DNA of 64,000 nucleotides from Chlamydomonas sphaeroides (lineage: Eukaryota > Chlorophyta > Chlorophyceae > Chlamydomonadales > Chlamydomonadaceae), in assembly GCA_001662425.1 (NCBI GenBank), contig BDDC01000032.1, positions 85,553 through 149,552 on the forward strand, written 5' to 3'. Of this stretch, positions 34,774 through 42,800 are shown one piece after another. Every line of letters begins with the position of its first letter. The first letter of the stretch is position 1. A program made the translations under genes and the position numbers. Under the pieces are notes generated by a model. It was not told the origin of the DNA. It saw only the letters and a program-made list of their open reading frames with translations, and made no database searches.

Positions 34774-35904
34774 CTAAGACGACTCGGACTCGTCGTCGAG
34801 GAGGTACGCAAACGGCGTCAGCGCCGGGTCCAAGAGGCGGAACACCATGTTGAGGTAGTACGCCATGGACGTGGAGATGCAGCGGCTGCTGTCCAGCGCC
34901 TTGCTCCAGGTCTCTGGCCACACCTCGTCGTCGTTGTAGACCCACGGCAGCAGCGTGCTTTTGGACAGGATGTCGAACAGGTCCGCCTCCATGGCCCGGA
35001 TATCTTGGATCGAAGTGTTGTAGTGGTAAAAGTGCGCCAGCGTCTTGAGCGTGCAGAGCACAGTGTCATCCACCTGTTGTATCGTTAGCCGCCCCCGGTT
35101 CGGCAGTCGTGCGCACAGCGCAAGCGCACGCGTCTTGTAGCGCACCGTCTGCGCAACCGTCTTGCGCCTCTGGCCCAGGTCGCCGATCGACACGAGGATC
35201 TCCGTGAGCAGATCGTCGTCGACTGGCTCGAATAGGTACCCCTCCTCCTTTCCCGGGCCCTTGGACAGCACTAGGCCTTCGTTGTAAAAGAGATAGCCCT
35301 CAAGAAGCAACACCGGCTCGTGGCGCCAGCAGTCGAAACGGCACTGCATGCCAGACGCCTCCCAGCACTGAGTGCACAGCGTCCACATGGCGCGCGTCGG
35401 CGGCCGCTCATCGCAGAGCTGACAGCAGCAGAGCATGCGCGCCATGACATTGCTCAACTGCTCGACAACGTTCTCCAGCTTCTTCATGTTTTGCGGAGTC
35501 CTGACGATCGCCGTGATCTTGTTTTGCATGTTCGTGAACGCCGACACGATGTCCTGCTGCTCCTTCTGCAGGCGCCACAGGTTACGGTCCACAAACGTAA
35601 TCGTGCCGGGTGGCATCATCTTCCGATCCTCTTCGTCGTCGTCGTACGCGTTTGCAAGGATGCACATGAAGATGCAGGCGTTCGCAATGCCAAGCGCGTC
35701 GCCCTCGACGTAGATCTTTTGCTTCTTGAAGTCCGGCGGGGGCGCCCCTATAATGATGAACATCCCCAGCTGGATGAGCTTGGCAGCGTGTGTGTAGATC
35801 ATGACTGTCTCCGACGTGTCCCGCACACGTGTCTTGAACTCCACGCAGACATCCCATCCCGGCACGTGATCGGGCAACGTGAAGATCGACATCCTCCCCG
35901 CCAT
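34774..35904 (-). CDS. Hypothetical protein with Cys cluster
   Basis: 376 aa. N-terminal strand-rich part (MSIFTLPDHVPGWDVCVEFK, LIQLGMFIIIGAPPPDFKKQ), an acidic loop (DDDEEDRK), a helical region (LQKEQQDIVSAFTNMQNKIT), and a central Cys cluster (MLCCCQLCDERPPTRAMWTL, CTQCWEASGMQCRFDCW) that could hold zinc. The C-terminal half is helical (TLKTLAHFYHYNTSIQDIRA, RCISTSMAYYLNMVFRLLD). I recognise no family. Upstream lies a short GATGA microsatellite at ~35959-35977. Confidence 0.75.
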   Translation of the reverse strand: MAGRMSIFTLPDHVPGWDVCVEFKTRVRDTSETVMIYTHAAKLIQLGMFIIIGAPPPDFKKQKIYVEGDALGIANACIFMCILANAYDDDEEDRKMMPPGTITFVDRNLWRLQKEQQDIVSAFTNMQNKITAIVRTPQNMKKLENVVEQLSNVMARMLCCCQLCDERPPTRAMWTLCTQCWEASGMQCRFDCWRHEPVLLLEGYLFYNEGLVLSKGPGKEEGYLFEPVDDDLLTEILVSIGDLGQRRKTVAQTVRYKTRALALCARLPNRGRLTIQQVDDTVLCTLKTLAHFYHYNTSIQDIRAMEADLFDILSKSTLLPWVYNDDEVWPETWSKALDSSRCISTSMAYYLNMVFRLLDPALTPFAYLLDDESESS

Positions 35905-36040
35905 GGCCTATGGATTTCATAGGGTTCCGAAGCGGCTTTATGAGTCCCGCCACCGGGAGATGAGATGAGATGAGATGGGGGATGAATCCGGAGATTCATC
36001 GGTAGTATAAGAGATAAGAGCGCTGCAGGATGCGCATCGC

Positions 36041-36664
36041 ATGAGCAACGACGGCAACCCATACTCCTCTGGCTCGTGCGTTCATGATGATGAACACAAT
36101 GATTACAGTTCGTGGAGCACCACGCGCCCGACTGGACGTGTAGGAGGACCCGGATCACGAGACTCCTCGTCCGTGAAAGAAGAACGTACAAAACCTCCGA
36201 GAACAACAAGATCGACCCGAACGACCAAGAGCGGCGATGATAGGAACGTAGGAAGAGGCGGAGGTGGAGGCGGCGGGTCTGTGCATTCGGACAACACAGT
36301 TGCGCAAGCCTTCCGACGACTCGCGTTCCAGTGGCCTCGTATTCTGTTACGTCTCTTGGCACCGAATACCCTTCGTTCAGCGGTTGTCTTGGCAGGCGTC
36401 GTATGTGCGATCTTTGTCTTCCACATGTACCTGCAACAAGAGTACTATCAACGTTGCAAGAGCAATGTCCTTCGAGTCGTACTGTTCAAACAGAGCTACA
36501 TGTGCGCCCACATGGCGAGCCTGTTGGCGCTGATTGAAAACACATTCATCTTTGGTATGAAGCATGTTGCAGAGACCCTGCTGATGCCAATGTACAATGC
36601 GGGTCTAACGTTGTACGGGTTTCATGCGGCTGCGCACAGGCCTGGTGGCGCGGCCGGCAGCTGA
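36041..36664 (+). CDS. Hypothetical membrane protein
   Basis: 207 aa. The first ~80 residues are polar, with Ser/Gly/Arg-rich and an acidic start (RTKPPRTTRSTRTTKSGDDR, GGGGGGSVHSD). After this come hydrophobic segments: AVVLAGVVCAIFVFHMYLQQ, and an extended region HMASLLALIENTFIFGMKHV and LLMPMYNAGLTLYGFHAA that could be a second membrane helix or membrane-apposed. Function unknown. Its end overlaps the end of the thioredoxin-like gene by 60 bp (convergent). Confidence 0.68.
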   Translation: MSNDGNPYSSGSCVHDDEHNDYSSWSTTRPTGRVGGPGSRDSSSVKEERTKPPRTTRSTRTTKSGDDRNVGRGGGGGGGSVHSDNTVAQAFRRLAFQWPRILLRLLAPNTLRSAVVLAGVVCAIFVFHMYLQQEYYQRCKSNVLRVVLFKQSYMCAHMASLLALIENTFIFGMKHVAETLLMPMYNAGLTLYGFHAAAHRPGGAAGS

Positions 36665-37099
36665 TGAAGAAGGCCTCTTACTAATTTCGTTGGTTTTGTT
36701 GGTCTTCTTATCCTGCTCCAGCGTGTCCTTGATGAACGTTAGCATGACGCCCGCCGTGCGCTGGCCTTTGAACGGTACAATGCGGCCACTGCGCGGCAGT
36801 ATGAGGCCAATGTATGGAACCCCGTCATCTGCAGCACCGGTCTCGTGGAGATTCTGCATGATCGTCTTGACGTGACCCTGACCCGACCTGACCCCGTCCA
36901 TATACGCATCTACTTCGATGATGACGATGTTCATGCTGGCTCGCGCGAGGACGCGTTTGATCGTTTCTAGAGGCTGTGCGAGTGCAACGCAATGTGAGCA
37001 CCAATCTGCCTTGATAATGACAAGCGAGGGCCAATTACTGCTGTCCACGAATTGCAGCTTGTCAGTATCAAGCGGCTTGGTAATATGCAAGGTGTTCAT
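36605..37099 (-). CDS. Thioredoxin-fold protein
   Basis: 164 aa from ATG 37099. The strand-helix start SSNWPSLVIIKADWCSHCVA contains the redox-active W-C-S-H-C (CxxC) site, followed by LETIKRVLARASMNIVIIEV-D, the usual second strand. A VPYIGLILPRSG segment with its cis-Pro-like VPYI completes the fold. The last ~40 residues are basic and Ser rich. Thioredoxin-like proteins in giant virions are thought to form or break disulphides during assembly. The C-terminal end overlaps the convergent membrane protein gene. Confidence 0.85.
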   Translation of the reverse strand: MNTLHITKPLDTDKLQFVDSSNWPSLVIIKADWCSHCVALAQPLETIKRVLARASMNIVIIEVDAYMDGVRSGQGHVKTIMQNLHETGAADDGVPYIGLILPRSGRIVPFKGQRTAGVMLTFIKDTLEQDKKTNKTNEISKRPSSSAAGRATRPVRSRMKPVQR

Positions 37100-37186
37100 C
37101 TCGCTTCCTCGCTCCTCCTCTTCTCTTTCGTAAGAAGAAAGTCTTTCCCCATCAAAAAGAAGAACGAACCAGGACTCCAACAGATC

Positions 37187-38260
37187 ATGCCTATCAAGTC
37201 CATCAAGTCTAGCAAGTCTAGCAAGTCTAGCCCAAAAAAGAAGAAGGCCGCTGCGGTGCGTGCACTGAATCGCATGCTGCTCATCAATCAAAAGCTCAAG
37301 AAGTCAAAAGCTCAAGAGAGCCCTTTGCTGTACAAGGTCTCCTCGTCACTCCTGAAAGCTCTCAAAGTAAGACAACATGGCGGCGGCACTCCCGAAGATG
37401 AGAAGGAAGTGAAGAGCGATGTTGGGGAAACTGTAAGAGAAGATGCAGGACCTTCACACAGAGATGATGCCGAACGACCTTCAGTGAAACCTCAACAAGT
37501 GACCAAGACTGGAGAAACGGGCGGAGAAGGTGCAGGAGAACCAAAAACCCCTACCTCAAAATCTTCAGGAGATGAAGAAAAAGTGGGTGAACCTGCAGTA
37601 CCTGAAGAAGTGGGAGATCCGAAAGAACCCAAGGGTGCAGACGACGCTTTCCTCCAGAAGCTGGAGACGGACGCACTTCAAGCAGAGAACTTATACGAAG
37701 CGGCAAAAATGTTGGCTGTTCAGCTCCTGGGCAGCAAGCGGCTCGATGTAAAAGATCTTGCAAAGATATTTGAGGGGACTGTCCTGTCAGACCACGTAAA
37801 AGTGGATGACGAACAATTGACAATCACTGATACGAATAACGATGTGCGTGTGAGCATGCGGCTCGAGGACCTGAACATGATCATGGAAACAGGTAGAAAG
37901 ATCGCGCAGACGACGGGTCTAGTTCAAGACCCTCCAGAAGGTCCAGAAGGTCACGCTAACGCTGATGATCCCAATCATGGAGATCGTAGTCATGGTGAGG
38001 ACCCGGTGGGTCACACTAAAGCTAAATCTGCTGAAGACGCTAAACCTGAAGAAGACACGAAACCTGAATCTAAACCTGAAGAAGACACGAAACCTGAAGA
38101 CACTAAACCTGAAGAAGACACTAAGCCTGAATCTAAACCTGAAGAAGCCACTAAACCTGAAGAAGACACTAAACCTGAATCTAAACCTGCATCTAAACCT
38201 GAAGAAGCCACGAAACCTGAAGACACTAAACCTGAAGACACTAAACCTGAACCGAAGTGA
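37187..38260 (+). CDS. Lys/Glu/Pro-rich low-complexity protein
   Basis: 357 aa from ATG 37187; the frame upstream belongs to the divergent thioredoxin-like promoter region. The start is basic and Ser rich (MPIKSIKSSKSSKSSPKKKK), the middle (~165-245) has a plausible folded part (LYEAAKMLAVQLLGSKRLDV, KDLAKIFEGTVLSDHVKVDD, RVSMRLEDLNMIMETGRKIA), and the last ~75 residues are TKPEEDTKPESKPEEATKP repeats. Possibly a histone-like or scaffold protein; not recognised. It shares an 87-bp divergent region with the thioredoxin-like gene. Confidence 0.75.
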   Translation: MPIKSIKSSKSSKSSPKKKKAAAVRALNRMLLINQKLKKSKAQESPLLYKVSSSLLKALKVRQHGGGTPEDEKEVKSDVGETVREDAGPSHRDDAERPSVKPQQVTKTGETGGEGAGEPKTPTSKSSGDEEKVGEPAVPEEVGDPKEPKGADDAFLQKLETDALQAENLYEAAKMLAVQLLGSKRLDVKDLAKIFEGTVLSDHVKVDDEQLTITDTNNDVRVSMRLEDLNMIMETGRKIAQTTGLVQDPPEGPEGHANADDPNHGDRSHGEDPVGHTKAKSAEDAKPEEDTKPESKPEEDTKPEDTKPEEDTKPESKPEEATKPEEDTKPESKPASKPEEATKPEDTKPEDTKPEPK

Positions 38261-38330
38261 GAGTTGCGTCGAACAATAGCATACTGTTTTCAGCCAGCAT
38301 AGTACAAGGGTTTGTAGTACACCAAGGAGA

Positions 38331-39578
38331 ATGTTCCGGATACGGAATCGAGACGATGACCACGACGATGTATCGAGCGATATGAGGGATATGCTGCTGA
38401 CGCGGAACGAGAAACTCCACGTACGCCTTGATACTTACAAGAAGGGCATCACGCGGCACTACAAGAACAAGAAATGGGATCGTTTTAAGAAGCACTGCAA
38501 CCCACACGAGCTCGTTCATACGTCGTCGCCAGAGTTCCCGAACATATCGGCGGTCAACCCAGTGAGCCGATCTTTTTTCAAGTTGTGGGAGTCCTTTCAC
38601 TCGTTTCCGGAGCACGTGCGGCAGCGCTGGCATGATGCCGAGCAACCCATGTGCGCCGTGTTTGTGGCAGAAGGCCCTGGCGGATTCGTCGAAGCCTTTT
38701 CCAGCTTGCGCCTGCGCGCGCGCAGAGATCTGTTGTACGGCATGACGCTGTTCAACCCTCAGAACAAGAGCGTACCGGAGTGGCGCGTATCGAGCAGCGT
38801 ATCGAGCAGCGTATCGAGCTTCCACGCGGTCATGGGCGCCGACGGGACAGGAGACCTCTACAATACGGACAATATCGACGCCCTGATCTCGCGGGTGGGC
38901 GCGGGCCAAGCCGACCTGGTCACCGGCGACGGCGGCTTTGACTTCAGCGGCAACTTTGACATACAAGAGCGCATCTCGCTGCGCCTCATCAGCGCGGAGA
39001 TCCTGTGTGCGCTGGGAGTCCAGCGGTCCGGCAGTGCGTCTGTGTTCATGCTCAAGGTCTACGATATGCGGATGGTCGCTACGCTCGTGCTGCTCGCCAT
39101 GCTATGTGACGTTTACGACGAAGTCTACGTCACCAAGCCGTGCACGAGCCGTCCCGCCAACTCTGAAAAGTACATTGTGTGCATCGGTTTTCGCGGTGAT
39201 GACGGAAACCGGGAAACCATCGCCGACGTGCGCGGTCTGCTCCTGCGTGTGGTCCAAGCGAGCAACGTTACTGACCATGTGGCGCTGCTCGAGGAGCAAT
39301 CATACCGTCTGACGCGACGGCTGCTGTCGGACGTCGTGCAGTTGAACATCCACATGACGCGCCAGCAGATCCACAGCATTGAGAAGGCGCTCTCGATGAT
39401 CCACGAATTTGACGTTGACCCTGATGATGCGCGGCGACGGCGTCTCCTGGAGACTCTTCTCAGACACCAGATCGAGGCGTCGCGTCAGTGGTGCGTCCGC
39501 CACGGGATCGCCGTGAACCCGGATGCGATGCAGGTGTACGCGCGTCGTCTCGAAAATAGTAAAGTAAATGTATATTAA
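38331..39578 (+). CDS. FtsJ-like (cap 2'-O) methyltransferase
   Basis: 415 aa. The K-D-K-E catalytic tetrad of FtsJ/RrmJ 2'-O-methyltransferases is visible: NPVSRSFFKLWESF (K), DLVTGDGGFDFSG (D), SVFMLKVYDM (K), SRPANSEKYIVCIG (E). The SAM-binding motif is VFVAEGPGGFVEAF. This family makes cap-1 on viral mRNA in giant viruses. A C-terminal helical part (TRRLLSDVVQLNIHMTRQQI, DDARRRRLLETLLRHQIEAS) is of unknown role. A GTA/TCG-AGC repeat gives SSVSSSVSS at ~157-165. Start at 38331, preceded by CAAGGAGA. Confidence 0.9.
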   Translation: MFRIRNRDDDHDDVSSDMRDMLLTRNEKLHVRLDTYKKGITRHYKNKKWDRFKKHCNPHELVHTSSPEFPNISAVNPVSRSFFKLWESFHSFPEHVRQRWHDAEQPMCAVFVAEGPGGFVEAFSSLRLRARRDLLYGMTLFNPQNKSVPEWRVSSSVSSSVSSFHAVMGADGTGDLYNTDNIDALISRVGAGQADLVTGDGGFDFSGNFDIQERISLRLISAEILCALGVQRSGSASVFMLKVYDMRMVATLVLLAMLCDVYDEVYVTKPCTSRPANSEKYIVCIGFRGDDGNRETIADVRGLLLRVVQASNVTDHVALLEEQSYRLTRRLLSDVVQLNIHMTRQQIHSIEKALSMIHEFDVDPDDARRRRLLETLLRHQIEASRQWCVRHGIAVNPDAMQVYARRLENSKVNVY

Positions 39579-39601
39579 GTGGCAGACAAGACGACCTGGA
39601 C

Positions 39602-39946
39602 ATGGCAGACATGGCAGACAAGACGACATGGACCTACCAAACCACGCCCCCACCGCTTCTCAACGGAGGGTGGTACACGGGTGATGAGTTTCCGCCGGGT
39701 GCGCCGTGGCAATCGTTCCCTGTGATCCCCGACGTATCGTACATGATCCATCAGAACCTCAGGAGCGCCAACCCCCCGCCTGGGGCCCTGCATCAATACC
39801 CCACTTCTCACCGACCCGGCAACAACGCGACGGAGATGCCAGGCGTCCTGCACTGCAGTGCCAGCAACTCCATCATGTGCACGCAGCCGGATGACACGCC
39901 GCCGTCAGAGACGCACCGCTTCGCTAAATACGCGTACATTGAGTAG
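39602..39946 (+). CDS. Small conserved virion-type protein
   Basis: 114 aa, Pro rich. The SFPVIPDVSYMIHQNLRSAN and PPPGALHQYPTSHRPGNN segments are recognisable to me from short proteins conserved among large algal viruses; the rest (VLHCSASNSIMCTQ) has two Cys. No membrane segment. Start is either of two in-frame ATGs nine bases apart (39602, 39611). It lies 23 bp after the FtsJ gene on the same strand and is followed by the transposon copy. Confidence 0.8.
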   Translation: MADMADKTTWTYQTTPPPLLNGGWYTGDEFPPGAPWQSFPVIPDVSYMIHQNLRSANPPPGALHQYPTSHRPGNNATEMPGVLHCSASNSIMCTQPDDTPPSETHRFAKYAYIE

Positions 39947-40151
39947 GGGTATTAAGAGTTTTAAGGGTTTTAGGGAGTTGCATAGATACACTGCGTAACT
40001 TTGTAAATGAAAACAGTGTGCAAGACGCATGTATCGAGTCCCCTTTCGCGTCCTCCGGGTGTATGCTTACACCGGCAGCATGCGCAGGACTGCTCGTATG
40101 TGTGGAGTGAGCGCAGCTTCCGTATGCAGGTGACTCAGGCGCCTGGAGCCC

Positions 40152-40299
40152 ATGCAGTGGACAGGGCGGCGGCGGGTGGTACTCAGCGACGCCTTGGTCG
40201 CATCAGTTGACGTGTTCATGCGTGACAAGATGCGGTGTTCCGCCATTGATGTTGTGCAGTTCATACGCGACTCATGGAGCATCAGCATCTCCAGGCAGT
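40152..40299 (+). CDS. Truncated N-terminus of a Tc1/mariner- or IS630-like transposase (runs into gap)
   Basis: 49 visible residues from ATG 40152 until the N gap at 40300. The segment VFMRDKMRCSAIDVVQFIRD followed by SWSISISRQ resembles the second helix-turn-helix of IS630/Tc1/mariner transposases (a W-x-I-S-x-S-x-x turn). No DDE residues are visible because they would fall in the gap. The inferred call depends on this short match plus the surrounding TA-bounded element. The frame beyond the N stretch is unknown. Confidence 0.5.
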
Positions 40300-40743
40300 N
40301 NNNNNNNNNNNNNNNNNNNNNNNNNNNNNNNNNNNNNNNNNNNNNNNNNNNNNNNNNNNNNNNNNNNNNNNNNNNNNNNNNNNNNNNNNNNNNNNNNNNN
40401 NNNNNNNNNNNNNNNNNNNNNNNNNNNNNNNNNNNNNNNNNNNNNNNNNNNNNNNNNNNNNNNNNNNNNNNNNNNNNNNNNNNNNNNNNNNNNNNNNNNN
40501 NNNNNNNNNNNNNNNNNNNNNNNNNNNNNNNNNNNNNNNNNNNNNNNNNNNNNNNNNNNNNNNNNNNNNNNNNNNNNNNNNNNNNNNNNNNNNNNNNNNN
40601 NNNNNNNNNNNNNNNNNNNNNNNNNNNNNNNNNNNNNNNNNNNNNNNNNNNNNNNNNNNNNNNNNNNNNNNNNNNNNNNNNNNNNNNNNNNNNNNNNNNN
40701 NNNNNNNNNNNNNNNNNNNNNNNNNNNNNNNNNNNNNNNNNNN
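40300..40743. other. Assembly gap (444 N)
   Basis: Unresolved bases; gap length may be an estimate. It lies inside a repeated element, which is a natural cause of an assembly break. Confidence 0.99.
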
Positions 40744-40778
40744 ATGTGTTTCAAATCGAGCTAGACCGGGTGTAGAAT

Positions 40779-42722
40779 CTACGACATCCACGTCATGCGG
40801 TACCAGTAGCTCCCCTGTTTTTTACCCTGCTGTTGCTGTTGCTGCGACTGTTGCTGTTGCTGCTGGTGGGTAGTTGACCTTAAAGTGACCGTGGGCACGC
40901 GCCTGGCGCCCATGAGCTTCATGTGCATATCGATGTCCCGTTTGTCCCTCTCATCACCGGCTGCAGCACTGCTGCCAGGCATAGCGGGGCCTTCGTAGCT
41001 GTTGCGCAGCTCGTATCCGCCACTCCTGTACATTTCAGTGACCCCTCCCCTAAAGTTCGCCAGCTTCTGCATGATGCGCTGAGGTACGTCTGGTGCATTG
41101 TCGACGAGCGTGTTGTACTTGTTGACGCACTCTTTCATGAACTCTGCCATGTTGGCGTACCTGCTCTGGCCTGACCGCGTTGTTAGGAAATGCGTCTCGA
41201 GGCAGATGTCGCGTGCGAGGTGCTGGAAGTCCAGCGCCGCCGCGCGGTGGTACTCCTGACGGCGGTCCAGTTTGAGGAGGTTGTACACGGTTGTTAACGC
41301 ACCCGCTGCGATGCCGGCCACGCCGATGAGTCGCTGGATGAAGATGTTGCCGCACACATTGAAGAAGAGTGTGTAAGTTCCGGAACCAACGCTGAACAGG
41401 ACGATGGGTGAGACGAGTGCCAGGTTCACGTAGTGGTAGAACCGGGAAGAGTAGTCGTGGAGCCATGCGTACGTCTTGGAGATGTCCTGCCACTCACGCA
41501 GGAGACGCAGGTCTGCAGCAGGCGTCGTATCACCACCAATGGTCGAGGTTGAGGCCCTCCCGGCATCACCGATGTTCTGCGTAGGGATCAGAAGCAATTC
41601 CTGGGGTGGCTGGAGTTGGGTGTGTGGCGAGATATTTTCATTGACGGCACGACGATCCGCGCTTCCGGCATCGTCGAGGTGGAGTGATTTGTGGGTCAGC
41701 AACGCGCAACCCCGCACGCCGCGATGACCATGGCCCTGCAACTGTCCGTGACTTTGACTCTGTCCACGATGACCTAATTGTATTAATTGACCTGAATGAT
41801 GACCGCCTTGTTGACCTCCTTGACCTCCTTGACCTCCTTGTTGACCTCCTTGACATCCTTGTTGACCTCCATGTTGACCTCCATGTTGACTTCCATGTTG
41901 ACAACCTTGAACATGACCTTGGTCATCGGCGCTGCATTGATCTTGAACGTCTTCGACTGTGTAATCCGAACCATCGTCAGTATCCGGGAGACTGGCGCCG
42001 ACCCGCTCTATCCGGTGGCGGCGGTGATGCCCTCCGATGTATGAACCTGGTGCAGAAGGTACGCGTGACGATTGGAAGAAGCGATGGTGACGATTGTTCT
42101 TCAGATGCAGGTCGCGTTGCTGCAGGACCCATGTCGGCAATTTACTGGTCGACTTGTGCTGGATGGGAGAGCTGCTCACAGAGTGATTGTGAGACGACCT
42201 TTTGAGCTTTTGGAGATGGGGCGGTTGCGGCATTTCCAAGGGTGTGGAGCGGCGCTGCCTCCTTAATTCGTTGCTGTGTAGAGGGGTTGGCTGTTCCAGC
42301 TGTTCTTGGACCCGCGACAGGTGATTGTTGCCACTTCCAAAGAACTGATTCCTGGTCTGCGTCGTCCGGCTGCCCGGAATAGTCGTCATGTACTTTGCGG
42401 AAGGAGGCGGTGATTTGCTGCTGATGATCTGCGTGTCGATGAGAGCATGAATCTGTCGCAGCATGTTGCATTCCTCATCATCGAGCGTGTACAAATTGGG
42501 TTGCGTTGATGGAGTCCGGTCCGCCTGAGTTCCTGGAGTTCGGGATAATAGAGATCCTATAGTCTCCTGTGAGGTTTTGTGCAGAGGGGGCAGCGGCGGC
42601 GGCGGCAGCGGCTCTTGCGGCTCTTGCGGGACACCAACACCGCCATCGGAACCCGTTTCTTCGCTGATGCTCTGAGCTTCAATGATGCTGTGGCTACGTA
42701 CAACGGATGCCGTGATTGTCAA
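40779..42722 (-). CDS. Large protein with C-terminal SLATT-like two-helix membrane domain
   Basis: 647 aa. Residues 1-~400 are disordered and low complexity: Pro/Leu (PQEPLPPPPLPPL), then HGSQHGGQHGGQQGCQGGQQ (coded by a ~41800-41900 tandem array). Residues ~410-600 look like a SLATT domain: LREWQDISKTYAWLHDYSSR, two hydrophobic helices (YVNLALVSPIVLFSVGSGTY; LIGVAGIAAGALTTVYNLLK), then LDRRQEYHRAAALDFQHLAR and MAEFMKECVNKYNTLVDNAP. SLATT domains occur in prokaryotic nucleotide-signalling defence as pore-forming effectors and also in giant viruses. The C-terminus is Gln rich. Its function here is unknown. Confidence 0.72.
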   Translation of the reverse strand: MTITASVVRSHSIIEAQSISEETGSDGGVGVPQEPQEPLPPPPLPPLHKTSQETIGSLLSRTPGTQADRTPSTQPNLYTLDDEECNMLRQIHALIDTQIISSKSPPPSAKYMTTIPGSRTTQTRNQFFGSGNNHLSRVQEQLEQPTPLHSNELRRQRRSTPLEMPQPPHLQKLKRSSHNHSVSSSPIQHKSTSKLPTWVLQQRDLHLKNNRHHRFFQSSRVPSAPGSYIGGHHRRHRIERVGASLPDTDDGSDYTVEDVQDQCSADDQGHVQGCQHGSQHGGQHGGQQGCQGGQQGGQGGQGGQQGGHHSGQLIQLGHRGQSQSHGQLQGHGHRGVRGCALLTHKSLHLDDAGSADRRAVNENISPHTQLQPPQELLLIPTQNIGDAGRASTSTIGGDTTPAADLRLLREWQDISKTYAWLHDYSSRFYHYVNLALVSPIVLFSVGSGTYTLFFNVCGNIFIQRLIGVAGIAAGALTTVYNLLKLDRRQEYHRAAALDFQHLARDICLETHFLTTRSGQSRYANMAEFMKECVNKYNTLVDNAPDVPQRIMQKLANFRGGVTEMYRSGGYELRNSYEGPAMPGSSAAAGDERDKRDIDMHMKLMGARRVPTVTLRSTTHQQQQQQSQQQQQQGKKQGSYWYRMTWMS

Positions 42723-42800
42723 TAGCTGTCTGTGAGCAAAACCGCTGCGCGAATTGTCTTTTTGTCTGGTACGCGATTCTTTCCTCGGATGCCTCGGAAA

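Larger units (their letters stand above)
39987..40774 (+). mobile_element. Transposon copy 3 (Tc1/mariner-IS630-like), interrupted by an assembly gap
   Basis: The left part (39987-40150) matches copy 2 and the right end (40744-40774) matches copies 1 and 2, again TA-CACTGCGTAAC ... GACCGGGTG-TA. Between them is the start of a transposase-like frame and 444 N. Boundaries come from alignment of copies by eye. Confidence 0.7.

Noticed and set aside
40152..40775. Open frames running through the N stretch
   Set aside because: They are artefacts of translating N as unknown residues. Only the 49 residues before 40300 are real.
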